The notes beneath the pieces are model-generated. The model saw nothing but the letters and a program-made list of their open reading frames with translations, was not told the origin of the DNA and made no database searches. This document shows positions 51,176 through 63,100 of a stretch of 64,000 bases of DNA, one piece after another. Position 1 is the first letter of the stretch, and each line of letters opens with the position of its first letter. The position numbers and the translations under genes were made by a program. The stretch comes from Sepiola atlantica (taxonomy: Eukaryota > Mollusca > Cephalopoda > Sepiida > Sepiolidae), in NCBI GenBank assembly GCA_963556195.1, contig OY744547.1:1092701-1156700 (forward strand), read 5' to 3'.

Positions 51176-54100
51176 CAAGTAAAAGATGAGAATAAAGATT
51201 GTAAAAATACAAAATCTATTACGTCCTCATTGTTCAAAACAAGGTGTTTTCAAATGAAAGGGATTTAATTTTCTTTCCTTAAGCCATGGCTTTTCAAAGA
51301 AGGAAATCTTATCATCAGAGGAATACAAAGAGATAAGTTGGTAAGGGAATTACCAAAAGTCATAATTTGAAAAGATGTAAATATAATATAAGATAAATAC
51401 AATTATAGAAAGTGTAGATAATTCTTTTTCATATATTTTCAATCTCTTTTTGCATTGGACATTTTCTACATCTTTTCAAATTATGACTTTTGGTAATTGT
51501 TTTTAGGGCAGCACGCAAAAACACAGCTTTCCTCATTCAAGTCTCACCAGATAAGCGTGAGGAGAGAGCTCCCCACCCCCGCTCGGAAATCATGTGTGCT
51601 TTGCGTAACTTCTGTTCGGTACACACACACCCTGCCCCCCCCTCTCCGACCTCCAAACTTTTCCATTAACACGACTATTACTATGTAACACAACTCACAA
51701 AATGTTTCCATTTTATCAAATTATCTTTTTCTTTCTTTTTTTTTTTTTCTTTCTTTTTTTTTCTTTCTTTTTTTTTTAGAAACTCTCACAGAAAACACTT
51801 ATGGAAACAAGATTATTTCCGGTTTTTCATCCGACCGAAAATGTCGGTATGAAGGAGATTCTTTGGCTTCAAGGTCAACTAAAAGATGACAGTGGAAATA
51901 TTTTGAAAAGGTTTTTACAATTTTAATTTCATCAAGATTTTAGGCGTACAGTGAAGAGGAACCATAGGCCAACATTTATTATTGAATTGGCACCGAAAGA
52001 CTCTATCCAAGTCTCCTTTTTATATGAATTTCAGACATTCAAGACACGTTCGTCTTCCTACAAGTAGCAGAAGAGAAAAAAAAAATGAAGCCATCTCTTT
52101 CGGACTCTTGAACCTTACTTTTCCCTTGAGCCCTTCATACAGATAAATGGACTTTTCTTCGAGCTCAGCTGCAAACATTTTGTTTGCAAAGACATTTTCT
52201 TGTAATTATTTTCAAAGACTAGCAGTTCGAGGGAAGAAGCTATTAGTAGGAGTGGAACGTAATGGGTGAAAATTTCAGATTCATGCAAGTAACACTAAAC
52301 AATCAAACATTTTGAAAATTTTGCAAAATTCAGAAGGTGCAGGCCAAAAATAGCCGTTAGGGCTCCACGGGACTCAAAATCCATCATTTTTCGGTGAAAA
52401 AGTGGTTTCATGCGACATCGCAGGTCGTAAAACATCCTCAAAAGCTATGAATGGATATAGATGGTTAAATCTGATATAGTACTTTAATTTAGGACCATTT
52501 TCAGGCTGTGAAAGGGTTTTCATGAATGTAAAATAGCCAAAAACTAGTGGCCTGCACCTTCTGAATTTTCAAAATGTTTGATTGTTTAGTGTTATTTATG
52601 TATAAATGAACACCAAAAAATACTACTCGCATGAATCTGAAATTTTCACCCATTACGTCCCACCCCTGATGAAATTTTCACCCATTACGTCCCACCCCTG
52701 ATGAAATTTTCACCCATTACGTCCCACCCCTGATGAAATTTTCACCCATTACGTCCCACCCCTACCATTAGAGTAGAATGCCTTCCAGCATCTGGGCACC
52801 TCCAGAGTGGAGATGGGGGGGGGGGGTTTAGCTGATTGTCGGGTCAGTCAGGGTGTATTTATGTCGAGGGGGCACAAATGCAGCAAGTTCATCGGAGCAC
52901 ATTCCATTGAAGTACTTGTAAAACAAGCACACGGATGCAACATTGCGGTGATGGGACAGAGGCTGGAGCTTGGTAGACAGTGTGGGACCTATTAGATTAG
53001 AGACCTTTTTTTTTTTGGACCCTGTCTAAGAGGGAGAGGCTAGTGGTTGATGTACCAGCCCAGATGTGACAACAATATTCCATAAATGGGTGAATAATAT
53101 CTTTGTAGAGATATAGGATACTGGCAGGTATGAGAAGTTTTCTCGCACGGTGGAGGAATCCCACTTTCTTTGCAGCAGCCTTGGCAATGTCGTCAATGTA
53201 TTTGTTTCAATTCATGCGAACTGTGAATGTCTGGCCGAAGTGTATGAATGATGGACTCTCGGGTAAGGTGTCTCTACATCAAACAGCTAGGACCCGTGGC
53301 GCAGTGGATATAGTACTAAGTATAATTCAGTTCTAAGTGGCAGTCATCTGAAGGTTGAAGGTTCAATCCTCAGTGTGGATGATACAAAGAATTGCGAATT
53401 ACTGAAGACTTCTTCCCAGTCATGGCAGATGGAACGAGAGCATATTAAAGTAAACCCCTTGTGCTTGCACACACTTAGCCCACCGATCCATCGACTACTC
53501 TGGAAGTTTTCTTTTGGAATTGTGTTAAAATTTTTACAATATTTATATTAGCACTGCATTTTATTGTTATTATTTTCATTTTTGTTTTCAGATGGAGGGA
53601 ATCGTGGCGTTTATCGTTGTCGGAAATTCAAAGATTAGTGGATTTTAACAAAGAATTTTCTCTCAGAAGGTATCGTCCATTTTTTTTTTTCGGAGATCTA
53701 ATTATTTCCTGAAAATTTATCTGCAATATAACTGAACCCGGAATAAATGACGCATTTTTACTGTCCTAAAATATATCTAAAACTATTATTTTTTAATTGT
53801 TGTTGGGGTTTAGGGTTATTTTTATAGGATATAAAGATGAGAATATGATACAGTATGAGTATTAACTATTGCATGGTAAATTTCCAAGATGGGCTGTTCG
53901 TAGCATCCTCAACTGGCCTCTATACATCGCAGAACTATGTGATGTGCATAATACAGTCACGTTTTTTTTTGTTTCATTTTACTTCAGTCGAAGTTCTCAG
54001 AAATCAAGAGGCCCCTTCTCCTCCACCTCTCAAACAGTGAAGAACACCCAATTAGCCATTTTTTTCTTTTTTTTCACAGTGAATTTATTTGTTCAATCAC

Positions 54101-57100
54101 GAATAAAAAATAAAAACAAATATATTACACTGGTCCATTCGGTGAAAAAGTAAACTAGCATCCATTTACGACATCATAAATGATTTTCACTGATTTCTAG
54201 GGTTAGGGTTAGTATATAGATAAAAAAAAAAAAAATTTTCACATTACATTTATATTTCATTTATTCAATCACAAATAAATAAAAAAAAAAAAAAAAATAT
54301 ATTACACTGGTCCATTCGGTGAAAAAGTAAACTATAAGATTAATAATTCAATAAATAATTAATTCGTTACTTAGACATTGTTTAGTTCAATATCAAGAAA
54401 TCCCAATTCCTTATATATAATCGTATCACAGTCAATAGTTTTCTTCGAATGTCCGGCTGGCTTGGCAGGCCGAGAGCAGACTCAAGGCGTTTCCACGAAT
54501 AATGGCGATCGCCACTTAACTATCTTATAGTTTATCTTTATTGTGTCTTTTCTGAATTTTGCTGGATTCCAGGACAAGAATTCATCTAGTCTGGTGGAAT
54601 ACCCAGCTAAGTTTTGTTACTTTAGGTAACATTACTCGGAGAAGGTTCACTATTCCTCGTATGAGCCAATGTATAGCCGTGTCGAGGGGATCTTATTTGG
54701 GTTTCGAATACTATGTTATTTTGAATATTTGGTCAGGGTTTACTTGTAAGGTGAAGTATCCTCATGTCAGGTCGTCCTGACAAACCCTTGTACAGAGAGA
54801 CCGAAGACACTCGAGAATGGTGTCTCGTACGTAATTCAAAATTTACCTTTTTGTTTTATTTTACTTCAGTCGAAGTTCTCAGAAGTCATGGGGCCCCTTT
54901 CCTGGGGCTAACACTTAATCTCTATATGAGATACATAGATATTTGGATATTCCATTAAATTTCTCCTTTACTTGTCAAACGTTGAGTTAGTAAAGAAGTT
55001 AAGAACATTAATTTTCCGCTCCCCAATCGACCAGTTAACTATGTTATAGTATATCTTTCTTGTGGTCTCTTGGTCTTACGGATTCCAGGACAAGAATTCA
55101 TCTAGTCTGGTGGAGTATCCAGCTACGTGGTCTTACTTGAGGTAACACCACTAAGAGAAGGTGCACCATTCCTTGTATAAGCCAATGTATAACCGTGTCG
55201 AGGAGATCTTATTTGTGCTGCGAATACTATGTTATTTTGAATATTTGATCAGTGTTTACTTGTAGGAGGAAGTATTCTCATATCAGGTTGTCCTGACAAA
55301 GCCTTGTACAGAGAAACAGAAGACATTCGAGGATGGTGTCTAGTAGGCAATTCAAACTCTCCTGTGGGTAATTCAAACTCTCCTGTGGGCAATTCAAACT
55401 CTCCTGTGGGCAATTCAAACTCTCCTGTGGGTAATTCAAACTCTCCTGTGGGCAATTCAAACTCTCCTGTGGGTAATTCAAACTCTCCTGTGGGCAATTC
55501 AAACTCTCTATAGTGAATGACCGCCCTTGTGCATAGTGAAGAGCCACACCCTTCACGAGGTTAGCTTGTTAATATGCATTAGTATAGAAAGAACACGGCG
55601 GATCTAGAGGAGGAAACCTTGAACAAAAATCCTTCTATTCTTTATGGATGGTTGTAGTTCCCGTGGCGACTATTGACAAACGGATGCTTCAGAAGAGAGA
55701 ACATCGTAGCTTCACGGAAGACTATTCTTGACAACAGGAAGGTGCATCGTTCCAGTGCGCAAAGAACCGTAAAAGTGTACAGGTTTTGGTGAGCCGTGTA
55801 TTTATCTTCAGCAAGTTCTTCGGTATAATCTGCTAAACTACAGATGTGATGGCACTAAACGATCGCCCTTTGGATGGAGTTTTGTGTTTCTTCCAGAAAT
55901 GGAAATCATGATACAGTAGTGTGTGATACAATCGTTGGTCGGGGTGTCACACGGTGTGGTGTTCTGGGTGACTCGGCACCAAGTGTGATATGGCCGTGCT
56001 GCTATAACCCGTGTTTGAGTTCTGGTCTCAGCGCTAATTATAGCCTTTACTGGTACAGAGATACTGACCACTAAATGTAGTCCAGTGCTACAAGGATCGC
56101 ATGCATTCTGACTAGTAACTCTGTCAATAACTTCTATCTCTCTCTGTCTACCTCTTTCTCTGTTGCTCTCTCTCTTTATCTCTCTCCCTATCTCTCTGTT
56201 TATGTATCTCTCTATCTATCTGTTTGTCTATCTCTCTATCTATCTCTCTATCTATCTCTCTCTCTCTCTGTTTCTCTCTCTCTATCTCTATCTCTCTATA
56301 TATATCTTTATATATCTCTGTCTATATATCTCTCTGTCTATATATATCTCTCTCTCTGTCTCTCTATCTCTCTCTCTCTGTCTATCTCTCGCTCTCTGTC
56401 TCTCTATCTCTCTCTCGCTCTCTGTCTCTCTATCTCTCTCTCGCTCTCTGTCTCTCTATCTCTCTCTCGCTCTCTGTCTCTCTATCTCTCTCTCGCTCTC
56501 TGTCTATCTCTCTCTCTCGCTCTCTGTCTATCTCTCTCTCTCGCTCTCTGTCTATCTCTCTCTCTCGCTCTCTGTCTATCTCTCTCTCTCGCTCTCTGTC
56601 TATCTCTCTCTCTCGCTCTCTGTCTATCTCTCTCTCTCGCTCTCTGTCTATCTCTCTCTCTCTCTCGCTCTCTGTCTATCTCTCGCTCTCTGTCTATCTC
56701 TCGCTCTCTGTCTATCTCGCTCTCTGTCTATCTCTCTCTCTGTCTATCTCTCTCTCTCTGTCTATCTCTCTCTCTCTGTCTATCTCTCTCTCTGTCTATC
56801 TCTCTCTCTGTCTATCTCTCTCTCTGTCTATCTCTCTCTCTATCTATCTCTCTCTCTCTGTCTATCTATCTCTCTCTCTGTCTATCTCTCTCTCTCTGTC
56901 TATCTCTCTCTCTCTGTCTATCTCTCTCTCTCTGTCTATCTCTCTCTCTCTGTCTATCTCTCTCTCTCTGTCTATCTCTATCTCTCTATCTCTCTCTCTC
57001 TATCTCTCTCTCTCTATCTCTCTCTCTCCCTGTCTATCTCGCTATCTCTTTATCTCTCGCTCTCTGTCTAAAGATCTACAAAACTCTGATATTCGTGCCA

Positions 57101-60100
57101 CTAACCCTAATCGTAAAACTTGGATAAATGGTTGGTTGGTATTTCATCTCTGCTTTTTTCTGAGAAAGCCTTGTCTTAATCCAAGGACGGCACTTTTGTT
57201 GTGCTCTGTCTGTGAGCTGAAGAAAATTAACAAAGACATCGCTGTCTTTAAAAATTCTATATTTTACTTAACCGACACTGTGTTAACACAAAGTTACAAG
57301 ATAATGTTGAGAGGCTCACATCTAATCAATCTGTCCATATTGATTTCCATGTGACAAAAAATGAAAATTAACAGACAATCCTTATTTCCAGCTTGTGACT
57401 AATTTTCTCCAACTCAAACAAATCTGGCACACAAGAAAACACCCCCACTCCCCCATCACTATTCCAGAGTGACTACTGTTTAACCTTTGAAAGTTTTCAT
57501 AGCAAAAACAAAAAGTGTCACAAGCCAGCCAGGATGAAACTTGATCTCGCTGACTGCAGGTATGATCCTTTTCACCCCACACACTAGCCGACTTCTCAAG
57601 GCATTTCAAAATAATACTGGCCGACATACACTGACAGACTAGCAACCTGCATTTATACCATATTTTTCTTTGTTTTAATTTCACTTTTAGTGCAGAAAAT
57701 ATGACATGAAATGAAACTTGCTTTCCTTGCAGAGAACTGTTTTATAAGGTCTGTGAATCGCATGTAAAAGACACACTTCTAAACCAGAAAAACGAAGGGT
57801 TAAGAGCCATCTATAACAGCATCGTTCTGGAACAATCAGAATTTTCCGAACATCTTCTTAACACTTTAGACGAAGGTGAGTTTAAGTTTAAATGTTTGTT
57901 TTAATGTTTTCTGTGCAAAATAGATTGTTCCTATTTGAAAATTTGAGAAACCAGTCAACAGACGCGTGAATTTTTATCAATAAATGAAATTTATTAATAA
58001 TTTTTTTTTAATATATTTTATATATTTTATAAATCCAAATTTTCGGTTTAACAAACCTTAATCCTGGAATCAGACAGTATATATATTTTTAGGAACAATT
58101 TGAATAATATGAGTGTCACTATTGTTATTGATGTTATTGGAGTGTTTGTATATATGTCCGGTGCAAGTAGTGAATGTGCTGATAAGCATGGGTTAGAATA
58201 ATATAAGTGTTACTACAGAATTGAAAACGTCGTTAAGAGATGTATTTGAAAATTTTAGAAACCAGTCAACAGACGCGTGAATTTTTATAAATAAATGAAA
58301 TTTATTAATAATTTTTTTTTAATATATTTTATAAATCCAAATTTTCGGTTTAACAAACCTTAATCCTGGAATCAGACAGTATATATATTTTTTTCGTTTT
58401 TTTCTTCATGGTGAAAGTCAACGGCACCGCCGAAGACTGACGATTTTCTCCGATGTTATTGAAGTGCACCGGACATATATAAAAACACTCCAATAACATC
58501 GTAGACAATCGTCAGTCTTCGGCGGTGCTGTTGACTTTCACCATGAAGAAAAAAAAAGAAGAAAAAAAATATATACTGTCTGTTTCCATGATTAAGGTTT
58601 GTTAAACCGAAAATTCAGATTTATAAAATATATTAAAAAAAAATGATTAATAAATGAAATTTATTGATAAAAATTCACGCGTCTGTTGACTGGTTTCTCA
58701 AATTTTCAAATACATCTCTTAACGACGCTTTCAATTCTGTAGTAACACTCATATTATTCTAACCCATGTTTACCAGCACATTCACTACTTGCACCGGACA
58801 TATATAAAAACACTCCAATAACATTAATAACAATAGTGACACTCATATTATTCAAATTGTTTTTAGTTTTTCCCCTCAAAGTCGTTGATGCTAAACTAGC
58901 ATCTTGGATAGGTTCATAGTAGCGATACCCCCTTTTATGGCAGGGCTATTGAGGTGGTTCAGAAGTTTTCAAACCTTGGCGATACCATTGTATCACAGGG
59001 AGGAACAGGTGCTAGTGTGATTGCAACAGTTAGTAGTGGATAGAGTAAGTTCATGGAACTTCTGCCGACGAAGGAAGAAGTCTATCAGGCATGTGTACGC
59101 AGTGTGATGATGTGGGAGCGAAATTTGATCAGTGAGGGTTAAGGATATGTGTTGTATTGAGAGAAATGATATGAGAATGATACGATGGAGGTTCAGATCT
59201 GATGACCTCAGAAGAAGATTAAATTTGGACAATATAGGATGGGGATCTTTGCAGAACAGGAGACTTTGTTGGTTTGGCCACATTGAAAGAATGAATGAGG
59301 GCGCTTGGGTTAGTAGATGTAGAACAGTTGAGGTAGCAGGTTCAATTCACAGAGGAAGGCCAAAGAAAACATGGGAGGAAGTGATAAAGATGGATTTTAG
59401 AGAAAGAATACTTAACAATTTAGACGAAGGTGAGTTTAAGTTTAAATGTTTGTTTTAATGTTTTCTGTGCAAAATAATTTGTTCCTATTTTTTCCCTCAA
59501 AGTTCTCTGGAAGGGTTTTCAGCTTTTTTGGTAAAAGACGATTTTTTAGATTTGCTAAGAGACGTAAAATGGACAAGGATAGGCTGTTGGCTTGTGTAAC
59601 TTTTTCTTTGGAACGTAACTAAGGCGATCCATAATACAGGCCTCGCAAACATGCTACTTGGGTCCACGACTGGGACGGACATGTGAAGACCAAAGAAAAT
59701 TTTTAGTAAGAAATTTCTTAGTAATGTCCAATAATTAGCAACTCTACATATTATTAGGAAACAGCTTACAATAATTGATTTATTTCCATTTAATCAAATG
59801 TAAAAAGTAAAAAAATATAAAAACTAAATTTACAAAAAATCACTTCATGAATTAGACACGTTTTTGATATTTCAAAAATTCATGAGTCAGTTTGTTTATA
59901 ATGACTACTTGATTACAGAAAATATAATGACATAATATAATCAGAAAGTAAATTCAATATTTTACAAAACAAAATAATGTTCAGAGAAACAAGTTTGATA
60001 AGTTTTACAAAATTTATGTTTGTTATACTGATATAATAGACAAAGGGAGATAATCTATTTTAGGAGACAAAGGGAAGTAACCTTTTTGGGGATGGAAAGA

Positions 60101-63100
60101 ATTACTGTGCAATCCATGAAACTATAAAATGCATCCCAAATAAAACTCTATTCTTGATTATTTGACTTTTTTCAGTGGCGATAAAGTGTTGCGATGCTCC
60201 AGCCAAGGCAGCTCGAACATTGGCCAATATCGCTGACCTTTTAGGATGCATGAGCAAAGGGAAAGGTGGTCTACGGAGTGGCCCTGCTGCCAACACAGCT
60301 TGGAGTAAAGCATTCAATCTACTTGAAGTAAGTATAAATATTCTACAAGGTGGTCCGAAAGTCTTGTTACCCCAACCAGAAAGTAACAATCACCAAAGGA
60401 GAGTTTCGTAGTTCCATATACTCATAGCAACTTTTGATCGTCCCATTCCTGTTTTCAGGCAGTTGAGTGTTTTCCACTGGAGCCAGCGTGCCTCTGAACC
60501 AGGAGGCAGTTCCTCATGTCATTATGAGGGAGGGGGTTATCTGCTAGCCGTCTGGTCCACAGCTGTAGTCTGGTCTCTTCCTGAGATGTTGTTAGGGGTT
60601 CGACATGGCTGAGGAAGCTTCTTCTTGACTTTAGGGTGCTGTGAGTGCCCCGGATGCCAAGGTGGACAATTCCGACCAATATATCAAGCCGACTTTCCAT
60701 GCAGTCCGATCCAAAGGGTTCATTGCGCTCCTTATGCCAGACGACTGGAGAATGATCCACCTCCCCTCCTCCCACTAACATGGAAATCCCTCCTTCTGAG
60801 GTCCTCCCTTCCAGTTCAGAGGCACCCTGGCTCCAGTGGAAAACACTCAACTGCCTGAGAACGGGAATGGAATGATCAAAAGTTGCTATGAGTATATGGG
60901 GCTACAAAACTGACCCAACAATCTGTGATACGATGCAACACTGCATTGTCTGCCCCCTACTGCCCAACCGGTGCAGCTTGAAAGATCTTGCATGGTACAA
61001 CAATAATGTAAAGGACTGCATAAAAAAGTGGGAAATTGTTGTATGCCCATATGCTTCAAAAACATGCAAAGAAGAAGAAGCACCCTAAACTTACCCCTAA
61101 CCCCTACCCCTAACCTTACCCCTAACCCCTAACCTAACCCTAACCTTACCCCTACCCCTAAAACTTACCCCTAACCTTACCCCTAACCCCTACCCCTAAA
61201 ACTTACCCCTAACCTTACCCCTAACCCCTACCCCTAAAACTTACCCCATACCCCTAAAACTAACCCGTAACCCTAACCTAACCCTAAAACTTACCCCTAA
61301 CCCTAAAACCTACCCCTAACCTCGAACCCTAAAACTTACCCCTAACCCTAAATACAAAAACCGGATGAAGAAGTATTTTGGGGACCTTTTTAATAGCACA
61401 GGTTAATATGTTTTTTGTTTATTTTTTCGCCATTAGGGAGTCAGAGAATATGTGAACGTGCATCTGTGTGCATTCGTGATCGTCCACTCGTTGTGCTCGA
61501 TTCCTGCACCAGTCGCAGTGTCAATTGTGGGGTCTCACTCAGTGCTGCAACAGAAGTATTCTCCCTCGAATAAAACCACAACTCCAGTTTGAAACAAGTA
61601 ACAAAATTTTATTTTTTTGGAGATTACAGTAATACTCGTTTTCTTCCACTGAACAACAGACTTGCAAATAGGAATTCTTAGCCCGACATAAATCAAAACC
61701 CAAGTCCAGCCGAACACTAACAGACCATCTGTTTCCGAGAGTCACCGAAAAGCAACTGGCCGTCAGAACCCAGAAAACCAAATTACTCTCCCTCTCCTGC
61801 CCATCTGCTGGAATATATATATAGATATTCTGGTCCTTTGTGGCAGACCACCCAGGTATCCACTTGAAAATAATGACCAGCCTTATCTATGGACATAAAA
61901 AAAAATACTGCCTAGGGATTCCGTATCTGGATGGCCATTAAATTTGGAAGACCCTGAGAGGGTCATAACCACAGCAGGGAACCTCGTATCTGTAGAACCA
62001 TTATTTTTTTTCAAGTGGACAAATTGAATTCTGGGTGGTCAAAACTCCGGAGCAGACTTATTTCCAATTTCTTGTGTGGTTTCTCTTCTCTGTTATTAGC
62101 ATGCATTACAAACATGCAACCGCCTAGTATATTTATGGTCAGTCCACGAGTAAATTATGAAAAGGAATAATGTTCTATAATGTTTCTTTTTTTGCAGATG
62201 AAGCAAATTTCTGCCGGTGTTAAGGCGTTGGCAAAAGTCCGACGTGATTGGCTGCATCGTGCAGACTTACTGATTCGAGCCTCGCGTCATTACGAAGGAG
62301 CTGCGCAGATATTAATTCGACATGCTGTCATGACTGGCAGAAAAGTAAGAATGATTTAGCATTTCAAATGTTTCATTTCACTTTTAGTTAAAAACTAATT
62401 TATTATGTAAAGGGCAATTGTCTGTTTGTGTGAGTGTACACATAAAAGTTAGAAACTTCACAAGACACACCCACAAAGCTGATGTATTCTTTTTCAGCAT
62501 TGCCTCGGATAGAATATGGACACGTTCTTTTGTAACATTCATTCTTTCGGGGGCTAATAGGAACAAAATGCTTGTTTTTTGTTTCACAACAACATGAAAA
62601 TATTTCAAGAAATGTATAAACTTTGTTATGTACTTACGTGTTAGCTGAAAATAAGATTGTACAGAAAAAATTACGCAAATTCATCCAGTATTTATTAAAT
62701 TATAAGAAAAAGAAGAAAAAAAACGATTGTACGTATCGATAGACATTTTGTAACCAGTTCGACTTACTGATTAGGCAAGGGAGATAACTCAATTATTTTT
62801 GTTAATCTGACGAGTGATAGATACAATATAGTGACCAACCAATGAAATCGTTTTTTTTATTTTTAATTTAATAAATACTGGATGAATCTGCATAATTTAG
62901 AAGAGAATCGGCAATTATATCGGAAATTTAGAAGGGAATCGGCAATTGTATCGGAATCGGGGGAAAAATATTGGCATCATCCCATCACAAATCTAAACAT
63001 TTTAGTCGTTAAATTGTGATATTATATTTGCCAAACTGTTTTTTTTTCTGCTGATTTTTAAAAGAAATAATAATGAGTCGTTTCTAATCGTTTCAGTTTG

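Noticed and set aside
55249..55556. Heptapeptide repeat ORFs (SPVGNSN, LPTGEFE) that look like a structural protein
   Set aside because: The 21-bp unit is open in several frames on both strands and is plainly a noncoding minisatellite.
56163..57354. 302- and 376-codon Ser/Leu-rich ORFs
   Set aside because: Product of the TCTC/TATC microsatellite; open only because the repeat lacks stop codons.
57382..57684. 100-codon minus ORF before exon 16
   Set aside because: No recognised motif, no splice context and located inside the FCSK intron on the opposite strand; likely chance.
59132..59458. 108-codon ORF as an alternative FCSK exon
   Set aside because: Most of it is LINE-D C-terminus; only the last about 14 codons are the duplicate of exon 16 and its intron. 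There is no acceptor joining it to FCSK.
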